From: Planctomycetaceae bacterium
Lineage (GTDB): Bacteria > Planctomycetota > Planctomycetia > Pirellulales > Pirellulaceae
Direction: 5' to 3'
NCBI GenBank assembly: GCA_005773145.1
Contig: SXHS01000153.1
Location: 1-17,884, forward strand
Length of the DNA: 17,884 nt
Position 1 is the first letter of the stretch. Each line of letters opens with the position of its first letter. Made by a program: the position numbers and the translations under genes. Below are positions 1 to 7,309 of the stretch, piece after piece. The notes below the pieces were generated by a model that saw only the letters and a program-made list of their open reading frames with translations, did not search any database and was not told the DNA's origin.

Positions 1-1
1 A

Positions 2-1003
2 CCGCTGATCGCCCAGCGGATGCATCAGCTTTCGCTCGTGCGATCGATGAGCACGCGCGAGGCCGATCACGGCCGCGGACGCTACTATCTGCACACCGGA
101 TATCCGCCTGACCGGACGGTTCAGCATCCGAGCTATGGTTCGCTGGTGGCACATGAGCTAGCGCTGCAGCAGACCGACGTGGATCTTAAGCTGCCTCCGT
201 TTATATCAATCGGCGGCGTGAGCGAGGGCCCCGGCTTTCTAGGCATGAGCTACGCGCCTTTCGTGGTCAGCCCGACCGGACAGGTAAGCGACCTGGACTT
301 GGAAGTCGATGTGCAACGATTTCGTCAGCGCGTGGAAGCGTTGCAGGCGGTCGAAGAGGGATTCATAGGCCAACAGCGTGGGCCAGCCGCCGAGGATCAC
401 GCAAAAATCTTGGCCCGTGCCTTGGACTTGATCACAACTTCACAGCGAGAAGCGTTCCAAATCGAACGCGAGCCCGCTGCGGCGTTACAGCGTTACGGTG
501 ATAACAACCTCGGACGTAGCTGCCTCATGGCTCGGCGTTTGATCGAAGCCGGGGTACCATTTGTCGAAGTGGACTATGGAGGCTGGGATCATCACGCGAA
601 CATTTTTGCCTCTTTGCAAAATGACAAACTGCCTGCCCTGGACCGCGCCCTAAGTGGCTTGGTGGAGGACTTGGTGCAACGTGGTATGTGGGAACATACG
701 GCCGTCATTTGCCTCGGCGAGTTTGGCAGGACTCCGCGTATCAATGCCAACGGCGGTCGCGATCACTGGGCCCGTTGTTGGAGTGTTGTCGTAGGGGGCG
801 CCGGATTCACTGGCGGCCGTGTGATCGGGCAGACCAACGCGGACGGAACACAGATCGAAGGGGACTCGTATTCCGCTGAGGATCTTATGGCCTCGGTCTG
901 TCACGCGCTGGGGATACCATTGGAAAAGACCTTTAAGACGCCCAGCGGGCGCCCCATGAAGATCGCCAATGGGGGTCAGGCGATTGCCGGACTATTTGGC
1001 TAG
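2..1003 (+). CDS. DUF1501 family protein, C-terminal part (5' end outside window)
   Basis: The reading frame is open from base 2 to a TAG at 1001-1003, so the gene begins upstream of the window and about 333 residues are visible. The family markers are GGWDHHANIF in the middle and GEFGRTPRIN followed by GGRDHW near the C-terminus; these His/Asp/Arg blocks are typical of DUF1501 proteins, which belong to the alkaline phosphatase/sulfatase-like superfamily. Family members are usually about 430-480 residues, are often exported by the Tat system, and in planctomycetes commonly sit beside DUF1549/DUF1553 genes; the signal peptide and that partner would lie outside this window. The substrate is unknown. 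The ATG at 20 is an internal Met, not the start. No T-rich terminator follows; a weak hairpin (GGGC/GCCC, 1018-1030) is all that is visible. The family call is firm, the function is not. Confidence 0.88.
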   Translation, partial: PLIAQRMHQLSLVRSMSTREADHGRGRYYLHTGYPPDRTVQHPSYGSLVAHELALQQTDVDLKLPPFISIGGVSEGPGFLGMSYAPFVVSPTGQVSDLDLEVDVQRFRQRVEALQAVEEGFIGQQRGPAAEDHAKILARALDLITTSQREAFQIEREPAAALQRYGDNNLGRSCLMARRLIEAGVPFVEVDYGGWDHHANIFASLQNDKLPALDRALSGLVEDLVQRGMWEHTAVICLGEFGRTPRINANGGRDHWARCWSVVVGGAGFTGGRVIGQTNADGTQIEGDSYSAEDLMASVCHALGIPLEKTFKTPSGRPMKIANGGQAIAGLFG

Positions 1004-1447
1004 CGGCAATGTGCCACGGGCGGCTTGCCCAACCTTGCGTCTGTGCCCGAGTTGTCAAGTTGCGCACGGCTCGAAGCGATCAGCCATTGTCTCAAGGAAA
1101 TCGACCCTGTAGCACGAAACGCAAGCGAGATCGTAACCCGAAGCGTCAGCGAGGGAGACCTGCCACTTCGGTCGCTCAAGCCGGGCGATGAATGACGCCA
1201 GCATCCTCAATTTCCTCGCGACGGTCCCTCGCCAACGCATCGGGTTACGACGGGAGTCGCCCCCACATGTGGCCCCTTGGGGGGCTCGAAGCTGCCTTGT
1301 GTAGTCCGGTGATGGCCAGCCGTTGAGGCCCCTGGGGCTCATTTCGGAGTATTTTTCTACTCATCCTCAATTTCCCTAAGTCATTTGATCGTCGAATGAT
1401 TCGCATCTTGCCCTGCTGGCCCATCTAGCCCTTATGGTAAAGTCGGG
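1004..1447. other. Non-coding stretch with an intergenic repeat, no convincing gene
   Basis: About 440 bp between the DUF1501 stop and a promoter candidate. Short ORFs on both strands here have no start signal and run through the inverted repeat at 1132-1249, so I do not call genes. Other things visible are a 14-bp direct repeat (CATCCTCAATTTCC at 1202-1215 and 1362-1375) and a GC-rich near-palindrome (GAGGCCCC/TGGGGCTC at 1325-1340). Confidence 0.6.
1132..1249. repeat. REP-like imperfect inverted repeat (NPKRQRGR-type intergenic element)
   Basis: The left arm at 1132-1160 begins CGTAACCCGAAGCG and ends GCGAGGGAGACC. The right arm at 1223-1249 is its reverse complement with three mismatches and a 2-base indel (read from the other strand: CGTAACCCGATGCG ... 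GCGAGGGACC). The spacer is 62 bases, so a transcript could fold into a long stem-loop. Read in one frame the left arm gives RNPKRQRGR, a peptide string I recall from many spurious small ORFs in planctomycete genomes, which suggests a dispersed repeat family rather than a protein. That last point is from memory and was not checked. Confidence 0.6.
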
Positions 1448-1475
1448 TTGACAGGCGTTTTTGGGCTGCTAGCCT
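1448..1475 (+). promoter_or_regulatory. Candidate sigma70-type promoter for the Cys-rich gene
   Basis: A perfect -35 hexamer TTGACA at 1448-1453 is followed after 16 bases by a weak -10 candidate TAGCCT at 1470-1475. Transcription would start near 1482, giving a leader of about 200 bases before the chosen start codon at 1687. The -10 is poor, so this rests mainly on the -35 and on its place in an otherwise gene-free stretch. Confidence 0.35.
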
Positions 1476-1640
1476 ATCCACCTAAGCTTTCTAACGCATG
1501 CAGTTTATCTATTCGGAAAAGATGAACAGGGCCTTGGCCGGAGAGGTGGGCTGGGTGCGGGAAATTGACGGGTTGGGCCCCTGGGCGGGTTTGCTGTCGC
1601 CGTCTGGGGGACGACGCAACTTTATGGCAGCTTCGAGGAG

Positions 1641-1680
1641 GCGGGTTCCCAAAAACTGGGTTCCGCCCGCACACGAGGAG
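1641..1680 (+). promoter_or_regulatory. Leader hairpin next to the ribosome binding site of the Cys-rich gene
   Basis: GCGGG (1641-1645) can pair with CCCGC (1666-1670) and CCCA (1648-1651) with TGGG (1657-1660) around an AAAAC loop. A Shine-Dalgarno GAGGAG lies four bases after the stem at 1675-1680, six bases before the ATG at 1687. A second GAGGAG (1635-1640) directly precedes the stem. The SD decides the start: the upstream in-frame ATGs at 1498, 1522 and 1624 have no comparable signal. A regulatory role for the hairpin is inference. Confidence 0.45.
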
Positions 1681-1686
1681 ATTCGG

Positions 1687-2148
1687 ATGAATCGCAAGGT
1701 AATGTTTGGGGTCGCCGTGTTTGTCGCGGTGATCGGAATTGGCCTGTTGGGTGGCGAGAAGGAAGCAGCTGCGGGCCGTGGTTGCCGTGGCTGCGGTGGC
1801 GGTCTGTTCGCCGGCCGTTGTGGTGGTAAGGAAGCATGCCACAGTGATTGTGGTGGATGCCATCGTGAGCGTTGCGGCGGTCGCAATCGCTGTGGTGGAT
1901 TGTTTGGCGGCAGGAAGAATCGCTGTGCGGGTCGCTGCGGAGGGCAGGCCGCTTGCTGTGCTCCCGCTCCCGCTTGCTGCGAACCGGCTCCGGCTTGTGA
2001 GCCAGCTCCCTGCGCCACCGAGTGCGATCCTTGTGCCACGGGTTGCCCGACGGGTGCCTGCGGCGGTGCGGCGGCCGGTGAAGTAATCACCGAGCAGCCG
2101 GCCGCGGACAAGGTTCCGGACGCTCCGAAGGAAGGCGGCGCGGCCTAG
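1687..2148 (+). CDS. Small exported Cys/Gly-rich protein (20 cysteines in 153 residues)
   Basis: The start at 1687 is chosen for its GAGGAG ribosome binding site and because it puts a signal peptide at the N-terminus: MNRK, then a hydrophobic stretch at residues 5-22, then a likely cleavage near AAAG around residue 29. The frame stays open to 1498 but that extension is low quality. The mature part has 20 cysteines, mostly in short Cys-Gly-Gly or Cys-x2-Cys units (residues 30-90), followed by an Ala/Pro segment with pairs such as CCAPAPACCEPAPAC, and ends with a charged cysteine-free tail. No catalytic motif is visible. Such composition suggests a disulfide-linked or metal-binding envelope protein; this is inference. 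It appears monocistronic, with its own promoter candidate and terminator. Long ORFs on the opposite strand are composition shadows. Confidence 0.75.
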   Translation: MNRKVMFGVAVFVAVIGIGLLGGEKEAAAGRGCRGCGGGLFAGRCGGKEACHSDCGGCHRERCGGRNRCGGLFGGRKNRCAGRCGGQAACCAPAPACCEPAPACEPAPCATECDPCATGCPTGACGGAAAGEVITEQPAADKVPDAPKEGGAA

Positions 2149-2169
2149 TCCGCGTTGTCGTGTCGACGC

Positions 2170-2187
2170 CGGCCCCGCTAGGGGCCG
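2170..2187 (+). other. GC-rich hairpin downstream of the Cys-rich gene
   Basis: CGGCCCC-GCTA-GGGGCCG is a perfect 7-bp stem with a 4-base loop, 22 bases after the stop codon. There is no T tract, so it is more likely a 3' stabilising hairpin than a terminator by itself. Confidence 0.4.
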
Positions 2188-2280
2188 CCGTTTGTCACCC
2201 TGTTGATGTCGTGATTGCCTCAGCCCGTGATGGCCGCCCTGTGCCATCGCGTTGCTGGGTGCTAGTCTTGTAATGCCTGG

Positions 2281-2314
2281 ACGGACCCTCTTGTCGGGGG
2301 TCCGTTTTTTTTTT
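2281..2314 (+). terminator. Strong intrinsic terminator
   Basis: ACGGACCC (2281-2288) and GGGTCCGT (2298-2305) form a perfect 8-bp stem with a 9-base loop, followed by an uninterrupted run of ten T (2305-2314). This is a textbook Rho-independent terminator on the + strand. It ends the transcript of the Cys-rich gene 133 bases after its stop codon. Confidence 0.9.
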
Positions 2315-2340
2315 AGTTGTTCCCCAAGCAAGTCCCGATC

Positions 2341-3048
2341 ATGAACCAAGTGACCAAACGGTCCGATTCGCCGCGAGTCCAACGTAGCACGACCCCATCA
2401 TCTACCGACCGGCCGAGCAGCGTTGGCTGGGGGCGAGACTTGATTTCCTTGTTGTTGTTTTGTCATGTTTTTTGCGTTGTGATTGTTCTTTCGGCCAATC
2501 TGACCCCGTCATCGTTGCAGCGGCGACTGGTCGTCCTGGTCGCACCCTACACGCGCCTGCTGAACTTCGATCCCAACTTCACTCGATTTCAATTAACGCA
2601 CGGCATCGAAGAGCACGACGACCACGTGCTGGAAGTGGTTCAGGCGGGTCAAGGATCCCCGGAAACCTTGATCGCCCGGTTTCCAGACGGGACCAGGCAC
2701 TTTCGCGGCGGGCTCCCCTTTGGCCGATACCGCAATTTGGCCGATATGTTTGCCTTTCACGCTTATCGAGAATTGGACGACGTCACGGCCGAGTTGGCTC
2801 GCGCGATCGGGGCCCATGTGATCAAGCGCATGCCCGAGCCGTCGGCGGTTGTCGTTCGTTGTCGATGGCATCGCGCTCAGCCGTTGGACTTGCGAGAATC
2901 GGGGGAGCTCAATCCTGCGGATCCGCAAGCGCCTGAGTACTGGGAGACTATCTACGAAGCCGACGTTTTTTTGGACGATGATGGTAGTCCGCAATTAGTG
3001 AAACGTGCCTCGCGACGCGAGGTGGCACCATCACGCCAAGGGGCATGA
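2341..3048 (+). CDS. Single-pass membrane protein coupled to the HTTM gene
   Basis: I do not recognise this 235-residue protein. The ATG at 2341 is chosen over the TTG at 2317 because the TTG lies three bases past the terminator T tract; no good Shine-Dalgarno is visible for either. A polar N-terminus of about 33 residues is followed by one transmembrane segment (about 34-54, LISLLLFCHVFCVVIVL) and a soluble C-terminal domain of about 175 residues, so it could be a membrane-anchored domain outside the cytoplasm. The stop overlaps the start of the HTTM gene (ATGA, 3045-3048), which implies translational coupling and a shared job. A helper or substrate-presenting partner of the HTTM protein is a guess. 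Confidence 0.8.
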   Translation: MNQVTKRSDSPRVQRSTTPSSTDRPSSVGWGRDLISLLLFCHVFCVVIVLSANLTPSSLQRRLVVLVAPYTRLLNFDPNFTRFQLTHGIEEHDDHVLEVVQAGQGSPETLIARFPDGTRHFRGGLPFGRYRNLADMFAFHAYRELDDVTAELARAIGAHVIKRMPEPSAVVVRCRWHRAQPLDLRESGELNPADPQAPEYWETIYEADVFLDDDGSPQLVKRASRREVAPSRQGA

Positions 3049-4040
3049 ACGGCACGCCGACGATCAAGTGGGATCCAGCAAGTATGCCAGACCGAGATGA
3101 AGCCTTTTTCGATCGAGTTTCCAAGGGCTGGAACGAATTTTGGTTCACGCCGAGGTCTCCCAAGATCCTGGGAATGCTGCGCATTCCGACGGGATTGCTG
3201 TTGATGATGGCGGTGGCGTCCTTCACGCCGGAACTGTGGCAGTGGTTTGGGGCAGACGGAATACTGCCGGCCTCGACAACAGCCAAGATTGCGGCGGGGG
3301 ATGCCGGCACCGTCGGCACGCTGCCGTCCTATTGGTTCGCGTTTGCGACACCATCCGCCATGCAGGTCGTGCATTACGCGGGTCTGCTGATTGTCGCGCT
3401 GTTCACCCTCGGCTGGCGAACCCGTTGGACGTCCATCGGCGCGCTGATCGTACTCCTATCGTACGTGCATCGGGCGCCCATGATCACGTCCCAATTCGAA
3501 TCGGTGCTTACGTACTTGGTTGCTTACTTATGTCTCGGACCCGCCGGCGCCTATTATTCGCTCGACCGTTGGTTGGCCAAAAGTCGCGGCACAGAAGCCT
3601 TGGCTGCGTGCAGTCGACCGACCGTCGCGGCGTCGATTAGCTTGCGTTTGATTCAATTGCACACGGCCGCCCTCTACGCAGTTATTGGTCTCACCAAATT
3701 GGCGGGAGCGCCTTGGTGGAATGGGGAAGCCTCTTGGTGGTTAATCGCCCAGACCGAATCGCGGCTGGTGGACTGGACGAGCCTGCGGGACTGGGTCTAC
3801 CTGGTCAATGCCTGGACACACGCCTGGGTGGTCTACGAGTTGGCGTTTCCGCTGGCCATTTGGCGGACACCGCTACGGGTACCGTTTCTGGGTGTGGGCA
3901 TCATGTGGTGGTTATTGATGGCCTCGGTCACCGGCCTCGTGGCGTACGCGCTCGCCATGATCGTGGCCAGTCTGGCCTTCGCACCGGTCCGGTCGCCGGA
4001 CTCTGGGGAGGTCAGCCTCGCCCCCATCCGAGTTCCCTGA
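3045..4040 (+). CDS. HTTM-domain integral membrane protein (vitamin K-dependent gamma-carboxylase-like)
   Basis: A 331-residue protein with about seven or eight hydrophobic segments (roughly 44-60, 106-122, 127-141, 152-167, 197-220, 250-272, 278-297, 299-315). The pattern YVHRAPMITSQFESVL followed by LGPAGAYYSLDRW, and later YAVIGLTKLAGAPWWNGEA, matches the HTTM (horizontally transferred transmembrane) domain that includes the membrane part of vitamin K-dependent gamma-glutamyl carboxylases. Bacterial HTTM proteins are of mostly unknown function; the long lumenal domain of true carboxylases is missing, so carboxylase activity should not be assumed. AAGGGG sits just before the ATG and the start overlaps the stop of the upstream gene. 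The 3' end overlaps the convergent polX gene by 29 bases. Confidence 0.82.
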   Translation: MNGTPTIKWDPASMPDRDEAFFDRVSKGWNEFWFTPRSPKILGMLRIPTGLLLMMAVASFTPELWQWFGADGILPASTTAKIAAGDAGTVGTLPSYWFAFATPSAMQVVHYAGLLIVALFTLGWRTRWTSIGALIVLLSYVHRAPMITSQFESVLTYLVAYLCLGPAGAYYSLDRWLAKSRGTEALAACSRPTVAASISLRLIQLHTAALYAVIGLTKLAGAPWWNGEASWWLIAQTESRLVDWTSLRDWVYLVNAWTHAWVVYELAFPLAIWRTPLRVPFLGVGIMWWLLMASVTGLVAYALAMIVASLAFAPVRSPDSGEVSLAPIRVP

Positions 4041-5748
4041 TTTCGCTCCAGGACCGCGTATTGACCACATCCGGCCGCGTCAGGCCACCCCGTCTTGCCT
4101 GCAGAATACCGTAGGCCATGACGTCCATGCCGGCGGGACTATGGGCATCACTATTGATGACCACCGGGATGCCCGCGGAGCGAGCCGCAGCGCAATGCAC
4201 ATCATCCAAGTCGAGCCGTTCGGGGTTGGCATTCAGCTCCAGGCACTTGCCATGCTGTTTGGCGGCCTTCCAAACGGATTCCCAATCAAATTCATACGGT
4301 TCCCGACGACTGATGAGCCGCCCGGTGGGATGCGCAATCGCGCTCACATAGGGATGTTCAATGGCCTCCAACAACCGTTCGGTGATCTGCTGAGATGATT
4401 GTTTTTGGCCGTAGTGAATGCTGGCCAGTACCCAATTGGCTTCCGCCAACACATCATCCGGCAAGTCCATGCCCCCTTTCTCTAGTATGTCACACTCGAC
4501 GCCTTTCAGCACCAGAAAACCATCGCCACAGTCTCGATTGCAGGCGTCAATCTCGTGCCATTGTTGCCGCAATCGCTGGCCATCGAGCCCTCGGGCCATG
4601 CTCACGCGCTGCGAGTGATCGGTAATCGCAATGTACTCCCATCCTCGGCGGCGGGCAGACGCCACCATTTCCGCCACGGTGCCTTTCCCGTCACTGGCCG
4701 TCGTGTGCATGTGCAGATCACCACGTATGTCCTCCAGAGTCACCAGAACGGGCAACGTGCCCGCCTCTGCCCACACGAATTCCTGGCGTGCTTCCCGCAA
4801 TTCGGGCGGAAAGCATGGCAATCCCAACGCCGCATAGACATCGGCCTCCGTCGCGCCTGCCACGGGCACCTCATGATCCCCCTCCATGCGGAAAACACCG
4901 TATTCATTGATCTTGAGCCCGCGGGCCTTGGCTCTCGTTCGCACCACAACATTGTGCTGTTTGGATCCGGTGAAGTACTGCAAGGCGGCACCAAAGGACG
5001 GCGCGGGGACCACGCGCAGGTCGACCTGCAATCCGTGATGCACGCGAACGGACATTTTGGTGGGCCCCCGCGCGATCACCGTCGTAACGTCGGGACATTC
5101 GGCAAGACAGTCCATAACCGTGGCTGCGTCGGCTGACACGGTCAACAAGTCCAAGTCGCCCACCGTTTCACGTCCACGGCGATAACTGCCCGCAAACGCC
5201 AATTGTTCGATCGCCGGGCAGCGCTGCATGTGCTCGCGAATGCCATGCGCCACGCGATCGGCGTCGGCCCATCGCATGCGTTGTGCTGCAGCCACGATCA
5301 ACGGAATACCGTCCAGGATCGCCTGTTCCGACTTGGCACCGAATCCCTTCAGCTGTCGTACCTTTTGTTCTCGGCAGGCAAGTTCAAGCTGCTGCAGATC
5401 ACCGATTCCCAACTCTCGATGGAGCAGCGCGGCCTTTTTTGGACCCAAGCCAGGAACCCGCATCACCTCCAAAACACCAGGAGGAATTGCCGCGCGCAGT
5501 TCCTCCAAGAGGGGCAATTGGCCTGTTTGGAGCAGTGACACACACTTCTCTGCCAGATCGGTGCCGATGCCAGGGATGTCCGTCAGCGGGTGTTGGCGAT
5601 TGTCAACAAGCGCTGCCAGGGGTTCCGCGAGATCACGGATCGTGCGTGCACCATTGCGATAGGCGCGGATACGAAAAGGATTCGCGCCTTGAAATTCCAG
5701 CAGATCGGCAACATGGTCGAACGTATCCGCAATCTGAGCATTGTTCAT
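4012..5748 (-). CDS. polX: DNA polymerase X with C-terminal PHP domain
   Basis: The 578 residues match the usual length of bacterial PolX, a gap-filling DNA polymerase with 3'-5' exonuclease and AP-endonuclease activities in base excision repair. In order: helical 8-kDa-like region with two helix-hairpin-helix motifs (PLTDIPGIGTDLAEK near 54-68, RVPGLGPKKAALL near 97-109), the nucleotidyltransferase signature GSYRRGRETVGDLDLL (187-202) with metal ligands D198 and D200, and the third aspartate D243 in VDLRVV. The PHP domain begins at about 343: DLHMH (H346, H348), ITDHS (D377, H378), E418, SIHYG (H445), AHPTG (H473) and NSDAH (D534, H536), so the metal site looks complete. The start is ATG; no clear Shine-Dalgarno. 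It follows the exported protein gene by 49 bases on the same strand. Confidence 0.95.
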   Translation of the reverse strand: MNNAQIADTFDHVADLLEFQGANPFRIRAYRNGARTIRDLAEPLAALVDNRQHPLTDIPGIGTDLAEKCVSLLQTGQLPLLEELRAAIPPGVLEVMRVPGLGPKKAALLHRELGIGDLQQLELACREQKVRQLKGFGAKSEQAILDGIPLIVAAAQRMRWADADRVAHGIREHMQRCPAIEQLAFAGSYRRGRETVGDLDLLTVSADAATVMDCLAECPDVTTVIARGPTKMSVRVHHGLQVDLRVVPAPSFGAALQYFTGSKQHNVVVRTRAKARGLKINEYGVFRMEGDHEVPVAGATEADVYAALGLPCFPPELREARQEFVWAEAGTLPVLVTLEDIRGDLHMHTTASDGKGTVAEMVASARRRGWEYIAITDHSQRVSMARGLDGQRLRQQWHEIDACNRDCGDGFLVLKGVECDILEKGGMDLPDDVLAEANWVLASIHYGQKQSSQQITERLLEAIEHPYVSAIAHPTGRLISRREPYEFDWESVWKAAKQHGKCLELNANPERLDLDDVHCAAARSAGIPVVINSDAHSPAGMDVMAYGILQARRGGLTRPDVVNTRSWSEIRELGWGRG

Positions 5749-5797
5749 GGTTGACTAGAACAAAGTCGAAAAGGTCGTTCCGTATCCATGCAATGGT

Positions 5798-7309
5798 CTA
5801 GCGGCGTTCATTCACGGGACGCCAGTCCGCATCGTCCCATTCGGGTTGCGGCGCCCGCTTCCGTATTGGCAGCGTCTTGGCGGCGTTCGCCGCGCCGTCG
5901 CGATCGGTAAAGGAAACATGGGCCGCGTGCCCGCTCGCGGCATGCGAATCGCGTCCTGCCGTGCGGTCGATATCCGACTTCAAGAGCTTCGGAATGGAGC
6001 GGAATTCCCAGTCCTGGCGGTCCCGTCCGTGGTCCGGGTCCGGAATCTCCTTGTGGGGAAACCTGGGCCGCGGCACCGTCGTTGTGGATTGCATGGGCAC
6101 TCCCGTGCCCAAAGCGTCTGTCGAGGAAGTTGGAGGTCCCGAGGTCTCCGGTGGTGTGTTCACCTCAGGCTGTTCGGCCGGCAATCCGCCCTTCGCCCTG
6201 GGCACATCCCCTCGGTCGAGGCTCGGGGCTTGATCGGCAGGACTTACGGCCCCCGTATTGCCACTACCACGATACTGGCCCCCTGCATCATACGGTCCCA
6301 CAGTACCGTAGGGTACCACCGAGGAACCCAGGGATGCACCCGAGGGACTGGCAACGGAGGAAGGCGGATTGGGGCAAGTTGGACCACTGGTGGTTGGTCC
6401 CGAGGAGGTTGCTCCCGAATTTACGTAGGGTGGGGAAAAGGCCTGACCCGTTGGGTACCCCTGCTGGATGACGGCTGTTCCCGCCGGACTGCTGGCAAAA
6501 GGTGCGGAAGAATAGGCATAGGCATAGGATGTTGGCCCGGCGCTCACGACGGTCGGGGCGTAACTCGTCACCGCATTGCAGTGGGCGCAGGGTCCCGCCA
6601 CCGGAGCCCCAACCGCATAATGGGCCTGCACGGGGCGAGGCGCTCCATAACCGACAACCGTCGGTGCGTAGGCAGGGGAGGCCGCCGTGTACGGATAGGC
6701 GGCTACGATGGTGGGTCGCACCGGGACCGCCGCCGGCGCATAGGCCGCCGGCGCATAATAGGCATTCACAACCGGTCGGACCGGCGTGCCAACCGCGTAG
6801 GCACCGTAAGCGCCAGGCTGGCCAACCGCTGGGGCGTAGCCGACGGCCGTCGGCGCTGCCGAATAGGGCGCTGCCGAATAGACCATGGATGTGGATGGGG
6901 AGCCGGCATAGCCGACGGTCGTCGGATAGGCCGACGGTGCGTAGGCGGCCGTCGTTGCATACGCCGGCGCCGCATAAGGACTGGGGGCATAGGCGGCGGT
7001 CATGCCGGTACGGTAGGGAGAGGGCGAATAGGCGCACACTCCACCCGCGCAACCGACCGTGCCACAGGGGGCCACCTGTGGCACGGTAGCAACCGCAGGT
7101 ACTGCCGGCACGACCAGGGGCGCGGCACAACTGGCCGACGCGGTCGGCTTGTTGCGCCCCGTCAGCCAATCCCAGATGGGACCGGCCTGGACGGGTGAAC
7201 TGGCGAACAGTTCCGCCACAATGGCCAACGTGATCGCCGTGACGTAGTGACATCGACGTCCACGATTTGTTTTCTGTCCCATGTTTTGCATTGTCCAACG
7301 GATTTGCAT
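5798..7309 (-). CDS. Exported Ala/Tyr/Pro-rich repeat protein
   Basis: From the ATG at 7309 the product is 503 residues; this start has GGAG ten bases upstream. ATGs at 7291 and 7282 are alternatives, and the frame stays open to a GTG at 7522 without a signal peptide there. A basic N-terminus (NRGRRC) and hydrophobic stretch (about 23-37) lead to a cleavage site after PVQA (about 42), then GPIWDWLTG. Residues of about 80-280 are low-complexity YAP/AYAP/GYAP-like units, with a Cys-x2-Cys (CAHC) near their end. The C-terminal part is Ser/Pro/Gly-rich, then charged (EWDDADWRPVNERR at the end). No catalytic domain is seen; a cell-surface or wall-associated role is inferred from composition. The 450-residue ORF on the opposite strand is a composition shadow. 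Confidence 0.75.
   Translation of the reverse strand: MQIRWTMQNMGQKTNRGRRCHYVTAITLAIVAELFASSPVQAGPIWDWLTGRNKPTASASCAAPLVVPAVPAVATVPQVAPCGTVGCAGGVCAYSPSPYRTGMTAAYAPSPYAAPAYATTAAYAPSAYPTTVGYAGSPSTSMVYSAAPYSAAPTAVGYAPAVGQPGAYGAYAVGTPVRPVVNAYYAPAAYAPAAVPVRPTIVAAYPYTAASPAYAPTVVGYGAPRPVQAHYAVGAPVAGPCAHCNAVTSYAPTVVSAGPTSYAYAYSSAPFASSPAGTAVIQQGYPTGQAFSPPYVNSGATSSGPTTSGPTCPNPPSSVASPSGASLGSSVVPYGTVGPYDAGGQYRGSGNTGAVSPADQAPSLDRGDVPRAKGGLPAEQPEVNTPPETSGPPTSSTDALGTGVPMQSTTTVPRPRFPHKEIPDPDHGRDRQDWEFRSIPKLLKSDIDRTAGRDSHAASGHAAHVSFTDRDGAANAAKTLPIRKRAPQPEWDDADWRPVNERR

Noticed and set aside
1009..1191. 60-residue + strand ORF containing NPKRQRGR
   Set aside because: It runs through one arm of the inverted repeat, has no ribosome binding site and no protein-like composition; best seen as a repeat artefact.
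1055..1342. 95-residue minus-strand ORF in the same gap
   Set aside because: It spans both arms of the repeat and lacks start signals or recognisable motifs.
1498..1686. N-terminal extension of the Cys-rich protein to the ATG at 1498
   Set aside because: It would bury the signal peptide 63 residues in and ignore the GAGGAG site at 1675-1680.
1474..2382. 302-residue minus-strand ORF opposite the Cys-rich gene
   Set aside because: Long Ala/Thr runs are the complement of Cys/Gly codons; it crosses the terminator and has no start signal. Composition shadow.
5846..7198. 450-residue + strand ORF opposite the Ala/Tyr/Pro-rich protein
   Set aside because: Arg/Gly/Ile-rich without domains; explained by the biased codon pattern of the real minus-strand gene, which has a signal peptide.
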